Assembly: GCA_023412765.1 (NCBI GenBank)
Contig: JAEZBX010000093.1
Coordinates: 1-12,483, forward strand
DNA length: 12,483 nucleotides
Direction of reading: 5' to 3'
Source: Bacteroidota bacterium
Lineage (GTDB): Bacteria > Bacteroidota > Bacteroidia > Cytophagales > Cyclobacteriaceae
Shown here piece after piece: positions 7,059 to 12,482 of the stretch. Every line of letters starts with the position of its first letter. The stretch's first letter is position 1. The position numbers and the translations under genes were made by a program. Below the pieces are notes generated by a model, which ran no database searches, was not told where the DNA came from, and saw nothing but the letters and a program-made list of their open reading frames with translations.

Positions 7059-8153
7059 GACTACATCTTCAGAGAAGACCGGGTAGTCTGTGAACCCTTT
7101 CTCACCCGGCGTATACAGGGTACTTGCATCCAGCTTTATATTGAGGGGCAAGTTCTTTCGTAGCCGGTGAATCAGGTCCGGGTTAGAAATAAACGGTTTT
7201 CCAAAAGCGACGATATCGGTAAGATTGGAAGACAAATGTTGTGAAGCTTTTTCCAGGTTATATCCACCAGTCATGATGAGGGTATTAGTGAATATTCCCC
7301 GGACCTTTTCTTTGAAATGTAGCGGCACTTCCGGCGCACCATCGGCACTATGATCAAGAAGATGGAGATATGCGATATCCAGGCGGTTTAGTTCCTCAGC
7401 CAGTAGGGAGTACGTTGCATCGATTTCTGCGTAATGCGGCATATCATTAAATACCCCATATGGTGAAATCCGGATTCCTAGTTTTTCTTTTCCAATGGCT
7501 TCGCTTACTTCGCGCGCAACTTCCAGGACAAAACGGATTCTATTGGTTATGTTTCCTCCGTACTGGTCAGTTCTTTGGTTGGAATAGGGGCTAATAAATT
7601 GTTCAAGCAAGTATCCATTTGCAGCGTGCAATTCTACGCCATCAAATCCAGCTTTGATAGCATTTCTTGCTGCCTGCACGAATTCAGCTTTTGTGTTTTG
7701 TAATGCCTCGGTGGATAACGCTTGGGGTACTGGATGATCCTGAAGTCCGTTTTGATCGGTCCACATTTTTCCCTTTGCCACAATCGCCGAGGGCGCAACG
7801 ACTTGTGCTCCGGGGGGCAAATTATCTTGATGCGCAATTCTTCCGGTGTGCATCAGCTGAATAAAAATCCTCCCTCCTTTTTCATGGACGGCGTCGGTAA
7901 CTTTTTGCCACGCTACTACTTGATCATCCGAAAAAATTCCGGGGATGCGCGCATAGCCGAGCCCGTTAGGTGATGGAGAGACTCCCTCGGTGATAATCAG
8001 TCCCGCTGCAGCACGTTGGCCATAATACTTTGCCATGATTTCATTCGGAATGTTATTGATGGCACGGCTGCGAGTCATTGGAGCCATTGCTATCCGATTT
8101 GAAAGATTTAGAGAACCGAGGGGATAGGGGTTAAATAAGGTATTGGTTTTCAT
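7050..8153 (-). CDS. Old Yellow Enzyme family alkene reductase (NemA-like)
   Basis: The 367-residue protein covers the complete FMN-dependent TIM barrel of Old Yellow Enzyme. Visible family features are A-P-M-T-R-S-R (24-30) and F-I-Q-L-M-H (97-102) for FMN contacts, H-A-A-N-G-Y (176-181) with the substrate-binding His176/Asn179 pair and proton-donor Tyr181, S-N-Q-R-T-D-Q-Y-G-G (191-200), G-I-R-I-S (226-230, FMN Arg228), and the phosphate-binding F-G-K-P-F-I-S-N-P-D near the C-terminus. It reduces activated C=C bonds of enals, enones, quinones, maleimides or nitro compounds with NAD(P)H and is cytoplasmic. The start M-K-T-N-T-L-F-N-P is the usual one. It lies between an ArsR-type repressor and doxX, which suggests an inducible electrophile-detoxification unit. 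The true substrate is unknown. Confidence 0.95.
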   Translation of the reverse strand: MKTNTLFNPYPLGSLNLSNRIAMAPMTRSRAINNIPNEIMAKYYGQRAAAGLIITEGVSPSPNGLGYARIPGIFSDDQVVAWQKVTDAVHEKGGRIFIQLMHTGRIAHQDNLPPGAQVVAPSAIVAKGKMWTDQNGLQDHPVPQALSTEALQNTKAEFVQAARNAIKAGFDGVELHAANGYLLEQFISPYSNQRTDQYGGNITNRIRFVLEVAREVSEAIGKEKLGIRISPYGVFNDMPHYAEIDATYSLLAEELNRLDIAYLHLLDHSADGAPEVPLHFKEKVRGIFTNTLIMTGGYNLEKASQHLSSNLTDIVAFGKPFISNPDLIHRLRKNLPLNIKLDASTLYTPGEKGFTDYPVFSEDVVTV

Positions 8154-8172
8154 TTTAAATTAATTAAGTTAA

Positions 8173-8194
8173 ATATTCAAATGTTTCGATGTAT
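8173..8194. promoter_or_regulatory. Candidate ArsR operator, copy C (before the reductase)
   Basis: The site reads ATATT-N11-ATGTAT on the plus strand. It shares both ends and the exact 11-bp spacing with the site in the arsR promoter (8596-8617). It lies 20 bp before the reductase start, in position to block transcription or its initiation. Confidence 0.4.
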
Positions 8195-8200
8195 TTAATC

Positions 8201-8222
8201 AAAAAAAGCCCAAAATCTGGGC
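8201..8222 (-). terminator. Intrinsic terminator between arsR and the reductase
   Basis: On the minus strand GCCCA, loop GATTT, TGGGC is followed directly by seven T residues. It ends arsR transcripts about 80 bp after the arsR stop codon. Because it also lies upstream of the reductase, it could act as a leader attenuator for any transcript that starts inside or before arsR. Confidence 0.85.
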
Positions 8223-8248
8223 GTCTATCAGTTAATAATCATTGTCGT

Positions 8249-8309
8249 ACCTAAAAAGTTCATTGACTCATTTAAATTTTTCAATGTATTTATGTAAATT
8301 TTTTTAGGT
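8249..8309 (-). repeat. Nested inverted repeat at the arsR 3' end
   Basis: ACCTAAAAA (8249-8257) and TTTTTAGGT (8301-8309) are perfect 9-bp arms. The right arm contains the last codon and TAA stop of arsR. Inside, CATTGA (8261-8266) and TCAATG (8281-8286) form a second 6-bp stem. The inner part also contains the variant operator copy B (8268-8289, TCATT-N11-ATGTAT). Confidence 0.4.
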
Positions 8310-8588
8310 CCCCATGAACTGAGTAGAAATTGTAGCTGTATAATCCTTCAAAAGCTGCTCATTTACAGTGTATTTGTGGTTTCTTCCCTCCTTTTCCGGC
8401 TCAAGAATGCCGGCTTCGATGAGGATCTTAATATGGTGACTGACGGATGGCTGGGTCAGATCAATAACCCCGAGGATTTCGGAACAGGGACCCGTTCCAC
8501 CCTTTTTAGAAAGATGGTGAAGTATTTTAAGCCTGTTTGCGTCACCCAGGGCGCGCGAAATCTTTTCAACTTGTTTTAAAGGCAGCAC
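8304..8588 (-). CDS. ArsR/SmtB-family winged-helix repressor
   Basis: The 94-residue protein matches a small ArsR-type winged helix. Helix one is K-I-S-R-A-L-G-D-A-N-R-L-K-I-L-H-H-L, the recognition helix region is D-L-T-Q-P-S-V-S-H-H-I-K-I-L-I-E-A-G-I-L (43-62), and the wing is E-G-R-N-H-K-Y-T-V. Such dimers repress neighbouring genes and release DNA on metal or oxidative/electrophile signals. The classical metal motif E-L-C-V-C is absent and only one cysteine (Cys35) exists, which argues against classic As/Cd/Zn sensing and leaves thiol modification possible. The start is GTG at 8588, because an in-frame stop lies upstream and no in-frame ATG precedes the conserved region. It has its own promoter and a terminator after it, and the alkene reductase is the likely target. 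Confidence 0.93.
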   Translation of the reverse strand: MLPLKQVEKISRALGDANRLKILHHLSKKGGTGPCSEILGVIDLTQPSVSHHIKILIEAGILEPEKEGRNHKYTVNEQLLKDYTATISTQFMGT

Positions 8589-8595
8589 AGTGATT

Positions 8596-8617
8596 ATATT
8601 GAAGAATGTAAATGTAT
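8596..8617. promoter_or_regulatory. Candidate ArsR operator, copy A (arsR promoter)
   Basis: ATATT-N11-ATGTAT overlaps the -7 element and the short leader of arsR, so binding here would give autorepression. The ends and spacing are identical to copy C before the reductase. Confidence 0.4.
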
Positions 8618-8639
8618 CAATCCGATCTCAATACGCAAA
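8609..8639 (-). promoter_or_regulatory. arsR promoter of Bacteroidota type
   Basis: On the minus strand TTTG (8639-8636) and TACATTTA (8616-8609) are separated by exactly 19 bp. The known consensus for the main Bacteroidota sigma factor is TTTG, 19-20 bp, TAnnTTTG; only the last base differs. Transcription would start about 15 nt before the GTG start codon. Confidence 0.6.
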
Positions 8640-8667
8640 TATTTAAAGAAAAGTTGCAATCGCCATT

Positions 8668-10053
8668 TTATAGCCGCATCCTCTGATCCGTCCATTCAGC
8701 AAGATCATCGTCGTTGTGCGTAATCAGGATAAGTGTTATGTCCTTGCGGAGATGTGTAGATAAATATGTTTTCAATCGCTCTTTTCGAAGAGGATCCAAA
8801 AACTGAAAAGGCTCATCCAGCAACCACAGTTCCTTTTCGGAAAGAAAGCAAATAATAATCATCAATAGTTGTAGTTCGCCGGAAGAAAGTGTATTTACCG
8901 GTTTATCAGCAAGCGTTCGCGCATCAAAATGGTGCAGGAGATGCTCAATTCTTTCAACACTTACATCGGCCGACATGCTCTCAACATAATCGCGGACCGC
9001 CATCATAGTTTTCCTGGGATCCAGGAAAGTTACTTGCTCAGGTCCGAGATAGTTTATCCTTTTCTTGATATCCCAAATCGACTCACCTGTACCTCGTCGC
9101 CGACCAAACAAAAATACCTGTTGCGCATAGGCCTGGGGGTGGTCAGCAAAGATTAGACTAAACAACGTGGTTTTGCCTGCCCCATTGCGGCCCGTTAGGG
9201 CCCAACGTTCACCTTTATGCACAAGCCAGTTGAAATCTTTGAATACAAAGTAATTCCCATATTTTAAATTAAGATTTTCAATTCGAATCATCTCTACCGG
9301 GCTAGCCGATGAGTTGGGTTGCATTAAGAACGGACGCTGGCTGCCTGGCGAATACGGTTGATTATCTATGGCGGTAATACTTTCTATTCTGAAGTCATTA
9401 AGCGTTAAAGTTTTGTTTATGCAGGATGGTAAATAGTGGTGCTCGACCAGAATAATTTGGACGCCGTGACGCTTCGCTACGAAATCTATGAAGTCACTGA
9501 AGTTTTCGCGGCTCTCAAAATCAAGGCCTTCGAATGGATAGTCAAGTAGCAGCAACCTGGGAATTCCTTTCAAAAAGCTTTTTACTATCAGGAGTTTTTT
9601 CAATTGTCCATTCGACAAGCGAGAGACTTCCACATCCAGCAAATGCGTAATCGAAAGGCTTAATGGAATATCAAGGTCATCGAGTTTCTTAATATCCTCA
9701 CTCAAAGCGTCTCGCACGGTTGTCTCGGCGGCATCCGTCATTGAGTAATACCTTTGCTGGTAAAACAGATCGTGGCCATGAACAAACAGATGAAGAGCGT
9801 GAGCCGGGATATAGGTGATCAATGACTTTTTCTCGGCAAACCGCTCATCCCATGACTTGCCATGAATAAAATCGTAGTGGATTTCGCCGCGGGAAACGTG
9901 CGCCATACCCGACAACATCTCAAGAAAAAACGTCTTACCGGACCCATTTGGCCCCCGGATTATCCAATTCTCATCCGACTCTGTGCGCCATGAAAAGTCC
10001 TTAAAAAATGCCTTGCCGGCCCTAACTATGTCGACATTCCCTATTTCAATCAT
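8668..10053 (-). CDS. Tandem-domain ABC ATPase, ModF/PhrA-like
   Basis: The 461-residue protein (from ATG 10053) has two ABC nucleotide-binding domains and no membrane segment. NBD1: Walker A G-P-N-G-S-G-K-T (34-41), signature L-S-N-G-Q (146-150), Walker B L-L-L-L-D (167-171), H-loop His near 205. NBD2: Walker A G-R-N-G-A-G-K-T (288-295), signature L-S-S-G-E (389-393), Walker B L-W-L-L-D-E (409-414), His446. The layout and length match E. coli ModF (PhrA), a cytoplasmic ATPase linked by context to molybdate transport genes. No molybdate genes are seen here, so that role is not supported. NBD1 has Tyr172 where the catalytic glutamate is expected, so only one site should hydrolyse efficiently. 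An in-frame GTG at 10074 would add seven residues. Confidence 0.88.
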   Translation of the reverse strand: MIEIGNVDIVRAGKAFFKDFSWRTESDENWIIRGPNGSGKTFFLEMLSGMAHVSRGEIHYDFIHGKSWDERFAEKKSLITYIPAHALHLFVHGHDLFYQQRYYSMTDAAETTVRDALSEDIKKLDDLDIPLSLSITHLLDVEVSRLSNGQLKKLLIVKSFLKGIPRLLLLDYPFEGLDFESRENFSDFIDFVAKRHGVQIILVEHHYLPSCINKTLTLNDFRIESITAIDNQPYSPGSQRPFLMQPNSSASPVEMIRIENLNLKYGNYFVFKDFNWLVHKGERWALTGRNGAGKTTLFSLIFADHPQAYAQQVFLFGRRRGTGESIWDIKKRINYLGPEQVTFLDPRKTMMAVRDYVESMSADVSVERIEHLLHHFDARTLADKPVNTLSSGELQLLMIIICFLSEKELWLLDEPFQFLDPLRKERLKTYLSTHLRKDITLILITHNDDDLAEWTDQRMRL

Positions 10054-10114
10054 CAGTACAAATAAAATGGTCACCGCGGGATAAGCTACTGTTTCCTGAA
10101 AATGCCATAAACAT
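10046..10114 (-). CDS. Possible leader ORF upstream of the tandem ABC ATPase
   Basis: On the minus strand an unusually strong purine box GAGGAGG (10124-10118) precedes two in-frame ATGs at 10114 and 10108, the second with a good 9-nt spacing. The frame runs 20-22 codons (second start: M-A-F-S-G-N-S-S) and stops at 10046-10048, overlapping the first codons of the ABC ATPase gene (ATG 10053) in another frame. Such overlap suggests translational coupling through a short leader peptide. No homolog is recognised, and the call is tentative. Confidence 0.25.
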   Translation of the reverse strand: MFMAFSGNSSLSRGDHFICTDD

Positions 10115-10146
10115 TTTCCTCCTCAGTTGTTATCTATAAAAAACTC

Positions 10147-10575
10147 ATGTCAGCAAATCTAATCGCGAAAGCATCAACAGTTATATCCGCACCTGCTTCG
10201 GAAGTATGGGATGCGCTTACAAATCCTAAAATGATCAAACAATATTTCTTTGGCACAGATGCGGTATCCGACTGGCAAGAAGGCAGTCCTTTAGAATTTA
10301 AAGGGTCCTGGGATGGTAAGGAATACGTTGACAAGGGAGTAATACTTAAGAGCGATCCTCCCAAGCTTTTCCAATATACGTATTTCAGCTCTATGTCCAA
10401 TTTACCCGACGCCCCAGAGAATTATATGAATATCTCCTATGAATTACAGGAAGACAACGGCGAGACTATGCTAACGGTTAAGCAGGAAAATGTGGCAAAC
10501 GAAGAGGCGAGAAAACATTCTGAAGAAAGTTGGAAAAATGTTTTAACCGATCTCAAAGCTCTTTTGGAAAACTAG
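10147..10575 (+). CDS. SRPBCC (AHSA1-type) domain protein
   Basis: The 142-residue protein has the AHSA1/START-like helix-grip fold layout. The first strand is L-I-A-K-A-S-T-V-I-S-A-P, followed by the family signature V-W-D-A-L-T-N-P (20-27) and the I-K-Q-Y-F-F-G stretch. Later come the G-S-W-D-G-K turn and the C-terminal helix E-E-S-W-K-N-V-L-T-D-L-K-A-L-L-E (126-141), which closes the hydrophobic cavity. Members are cytoplasmic and bind hydrophobic ligands; most bacterial ones have no assigned function. The length is normal. It is transcribed away from the ABC ATPase and converges on the YdeI-like gene, whose stop codon is immediately adjacent. Confidence 0.9.
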   Translation: MSANLIAKASTVISAPASEVWDALTNPKMIKQYFFGTDAVSDWQEGSPLEFKGSWDGKEYVDKGVILKSDPPKLFQYTYFSSMSNLPDAPENYMNISYELQEDNGETMLTVKQENVANEEARKHSEESWKNVLTDLKALLEN

Positions 10576-10827
10576 CTATCGCCTATTCCACTTCATCTTC
10601 ATATAACTATCGCCACGCTCTAGTTCATCCAGCATTTGTTGGATCCTTTTCTCTTGCGTGCTTTTTAGTTTAGCCTGTGAAATCCATCCGAGATAATCAT
10701 TTCGCTGGTAAGGAGGCCGTTCGTTGTATTTTTCTATCAGACCGTGCCTGATCAGGAGCGATTTGATTTGTCTTGGCATCGCGTTGATAGGCCTTTTGAG
10801 ATAATGTTTTTTTGATACTGTCTTCAT
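10576..10827 (-). CDS. Short YdeI/OmpD-associated (OmdA) family protein
   Basis: The 83-residue protein is basic and corresponds to the C-terminal OmdA-type region only. Recognisable are Y-L-K-R-P-I-N-A-M-P, R-P-P-Y-Q-R-N-D-Y-L-G-W-I (37-49) and R-I-Q-Q-M-L-D-E-L-E-R-G (61-72). Full-length YdeI proteins have a further DUF1801-like N-terminal domain that is missing here; short forms like this are common in Bacteroidota. The family name 'bacteriocin protection' comes from distant relatives and is not a safe function for this one. Neighbouring SRPBCC and YdeI-like genes are a frequent pairing in this phylum. The gene reads toward the SRPBCC gene with no bases between the two stop codons. Confidence 0.82.
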   Translation of the reverse strand: MKTVSKKHYLKRPINAMPRQIKSLLIRHGLIEKYNERPPYQRNDYLGWISQAKLKSTQEKRIQQMLDELERGDSYMKMKWNRR

Positions 10828-10875
10828 AATTTCGATGTCAACTAAGAATATCAGCTTTTCAAAATGTGTGTGTTA

Positions 10876-10883
10876 CAAAATTA
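10876..10883 (-). promoter_or_regulatory. Possible -7 element for the YdeI-like gene
   Basis: The minus-strand octamer TAATTTTG fits TAnnTTTG exactly and lies about 50 bp before the ATG at 10827. No TTTG is found 19-20 bp further upstream, so support is partial. Confidence 0.35.
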
Positions 10884-10908
10884 AATAAGCATATTAGAAA
10901 TGCCTTTT

Positions 10909-10916
10909 TAAATTTG
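10909..10916 (+). promoter_or_regulatory. Possible -7 element immediately before the phosphoesterase
   Basis: TAAATTTG fits TAnnTTTG exactly but ends only 4 bp before the ATG at 10921. If used, the transcript would begin at or beside the start codon (leaderless). No TTTG lies at the expected -33 position. Confidence 0.25.
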
Positions 10917-10920
10917 CTCA

Positions 10921-11994
10921 ATGCGCGAAATTGTCCGTTTCCTTTTACGAAGACCAATCTTGTGGTTAGCGAACAAATTTTCCTCAGATCCTGACAGGGA
11001 AAGAATCTTTGAAGCGTTGTCAGACTTAAAAGAACGATTAGAGAAGGATCCTGGCAAAAAGGGGTTTCTTATTCCCTTCGACATCAACACCAATAAATAT
11101 ATATTGTTTTCCGATCAGCATAAGGGAAGAAAAAACGGTGCTGATGATTTTGCTCTGGCTGAAGAAAATTACGTTTCAGCTCTTAACTATTATAATGAAC
11201 ACGAATTTCATTTCATTTCCCTGGGAGACTCCGAGGAACTTTGGGAGAACACCCTCCTCCAAATAAAGAAGTTTAATGCTGTCTCGTTCAACGCCGAGAA
11301 AAAGTTCGCTTTGCGAAATGCATTCACGAAAATTTTTGGCAATCATGACCTTGATTGGGAAATTAATCCGCTCGCTTCCGTTGATTTGAAAGAACTGTAT
11401 GGCACCCAGGTCGAAGTGCTTGAAGGCGTCATACTCCAGGCAACGATTGAAAAAAAAACAATTACAATTTTTTGTACCCATGGCCATCAAGGTGATTTGC
11501 AAAGCGACGGAAACCTCTTCAGCAAATTCTTTGTGTCGAAGATCTGGGCTCCACTCCAGGCCTACCTGCGAATCAATCCGAATACACCAGCCTATGATGC
11601 GAGTTTAAAAACCGAGCATAATCTTCTTATGTACGAGTGGTCTTCTCAACATGAGGATCTAATACTAATCACTGGACATACACACCAACCGGTTTTTGAA
11701 TCGTTAACCCACCTGGAACGCATCCAGCGGCAAGATGCCATCAAGCAATCCAGAAACAAGCCCTTTGAGCCAACCTACAATCTCCCGAAGCCAAGCCTGG
11801 AGTTTTTTGAAAAAATTAAACCATCGTACTTCAACACCGGTTGTTGCTGCTATGATGATGGCGATATCACAGGAATTGAAATCGAAGGAGCATGCATCCG
11901 GCTGGTAAAATGGGAGGAGAAGAATGGTGAGAGCGTGCGTACATTGCTGGAGGAGATCTCTCTAGTGGCAGTCGCGCAGAAGCTATGGCGGTAG
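10921..11994 (+). CDS. Calcineurin-like metallophosphoesterase
   Basis: The 357-residue cytoplasmic protein has all the two-metal phosphoesterase motifs in order: L-F-S-D-Q-H (Asp65, His67), L-G-D-S-E-E (Asp103), G-N-H-D (140-143), T-H-G-H (186-189) and T-G-H-T-H (251-255). A basic, partly hydrophobic N-terminus (residues 3-20) could lie on a membrane but is not a clear signal peptide. Near the C-terminus N-T-G-C-C-C-Y-D-D-G-D-I-T-G-I-E contains three consecutive cysteines (308-310). The substrate cannot be given: the fold covers phosphodiesterases, nucleases, pyrophosphatases and UDP-diacylglucosamine hydrolase relatives. It diverges from the YdeI-like gene across a 93-bp AT-rich spacer. A repeat element begins 10 bp after its stop codon. 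Confidence 0.88.
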   Translation: MREIVRFLLRRPILWLANKFSSDPDRERIFEALSDLKERLEKDPGKKGFLIPFDINTNKYILFSDQHKGRKNGADDFALAEENYVSALNYYNEHEFHFISLGDSEELWENTLLQIKKFNAVSFNAEKKFALRNAFTKIFGNHDLDWEINPLASVDLKELYGTQVEVLEGVILQATIEKKTITIFCTHGHQGDLQSDGNLFSKFFVSKIWAPLQAYLRINPNTPAYDASLKTEHNLLMYEWSSQHEDLILITGHTHQPVFESLTHLERIQRQDAIKQSRNKPFEPTYNLPKPSLEFFEKIKPSYFNTGCCCYDDGDITGIEIEGACIRLVKWEEKNGESVRTLLEEISLVAVAQKLWR

Positions 11995-12003
11995 CCGTTA
12001 ATA

Positions 12004-12022
12004 GTTAATCCTGCTTTGTCAA
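12004..12022 (+). repeat. Left terminal inverted repeat
   Basis: GTTAATCCTGCTTTGTCAA is an exact reverse complement of 12279-12297. The inner part also forms a local hairpin, TTTGTC (12015-12020) with GACAAA (12027-12032). Confidence 0.85.
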
Positions 12023-12035
12023 GTTGGACAAAAGG

Positions 12036-12100
12036 AATAGGGAATAAGGAATAAGGTGAGGTATAGGGTATAGGGTATAGGGTGATAGGGTGATAGGGTG
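12036..12100 (+). repeat. Telomere-like G-rich tandem array with G-quadruplex potential
   Basis: Degenerate 6-8-bp units occur in tandem: GGAATA(G/A) about three times, then GGTATAG, then GGTGATAG twice. Five GGG runs at 12066-12068, 12073-12075, 12080-12082, 12088-12090 and 12096-12098 are separated by loops of 4, 4, 5 and 5 nt (TATA, TATA, TGATA, TGATA). This meets the usual G3-N1-7 rule for intramolecular G-quadruplexes on the plus strand. Confidence 0.85.
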
Positions 12101-12163
12101 CATCGCGCTGCGCCTGCCGAAGCTCGGCGGAGGCAGGGCTAAAATGCAGATGCAAATCCAAAA

Positions 12164-12226
12164 GCGCAGCCATGAGGTTGCGCAGCGTCACGATCAATTA
12201 CTGTTGCGCTAGGCGACGAAGCGCAA
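12164..12226 (+). repeat. Two successive hairpins inside the element
   Basis: GCGCAGCC, loop ATGA, GGTTGCGC (12164-12183) pairs completely as RNA with one G-U pair. TTGCGCT, 9-nt loop, AGCGCAA (12204-12226) is a perfect 7-bp stem. Their stems share the GCGC core. Confidence 0.6.
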
Positions 12227-12278
12227 AATTGTGCATCAAAAAGCGAGGAATACTCCTCTCAAAGCACTTAGTTGGAAG

Positions 12279-12297
12279 TTGACAAAGCAGGATTAAC
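12279..12297 (-). repeat. Right terminal inverted repeat
   Basis: This is an exact inverted copy of 12004-12022. It ends 2 bp before the stop codon of the convergent gene at 12300-12302. Confidence 0.85.
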
Positions 12298-12299
12298 CG

Positions 12300-12482
12300 T
12301 TATTGACGGAATAGCGGTCGATAAACTACACCAAGCCTATATTCCATCATCTGTACATCGCTCGTGTAAACATGACCAACGTGGTGTTCGTGCACGACCT
12401 GAGTTCGGTTGTTAATAAACCTCGCCATCACATCGCGTTCGGGTGTGCCGTGCTGCGTTTGCTTATGAACATTCATATACTC
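12300..12482 (-). CDS. Unrecognised protein, C-terminal fragment
   Basis: From the right edge an open minus-strand frame of 60 codons ends with TAA at 12302-12300. It includes a His-rich stretch (H-E-H-H-V-G-H-V-Y) and ends M-M-E-Y-R-L-G-V-V-Y-R-P-L-F-R-Q. The alternating Tyr/Val/Arg tail could be a final beta strand, but no family is recognised. An internal ATG at 12476 would make a 58-residue protein, yet the frame is open to the edge, so a truncated larger gene is more likely. The inverted-repeat element directly follows its stop. A plus-strand frame is also open over part of this stretch, which lowers confidence. Confidence 0.42.
   Translation of the reverse strand, partial: EYMNVHKQTQHGTPERDVMARFINNRTQVVHEHHVGHVYTSDVQMMEYRLGVVYRPLFRQ

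Larger units (their letters stand above)
12004..12297. mobile_element. MITE-like inverted-repeat element (294 bp, non-coding)
   Basis: The element is bounded by perfect 19-bp terminal inverted repeats (GTTAATCCTGCTTTGTCAA and its reverse complement), with partial similarity continuing for a few bases inward. CGTTA occurs just outside both ends (11996-12000 and 12298-12302), a possible target duplication, although three extra bases separate the left copy from the repeat. It holds no plausible gene. Inside are a G-rich tandem array (12036-12100), a GC-rich dyad CCTGCC/GGCAGG with inner GCCGA/TCGGC (about 12113-12137), and hairpins at 12164-12183, 12204-12226 and 12245-12258. It fits exactly between the 3' ends of two convergent genes. 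A transposase must be supplied from elsewhere if it is mobile. Confidence 0.7.

Noticed and set aside
8668..10053. Two adjacent genes or a transporter with its own permease
   Set aside because: One continuous frame carries both ATPase domains, with no membrane segment and no permease gene nearby.
12036..12100. CRISPR-like array
   Set aside because: The units are 6-8 bp in direct contact with no spacers; this is a simple tandem repeat.
11850..12197. 115-codon minus-strand frame rich in Pro, Tyr, Leu and Phe
   Set aside because: It is the reverse reading of the G-rich tandem array plus the end of the phosphoesterase gene; the composition comes from the repeat, not from selection on a protein.
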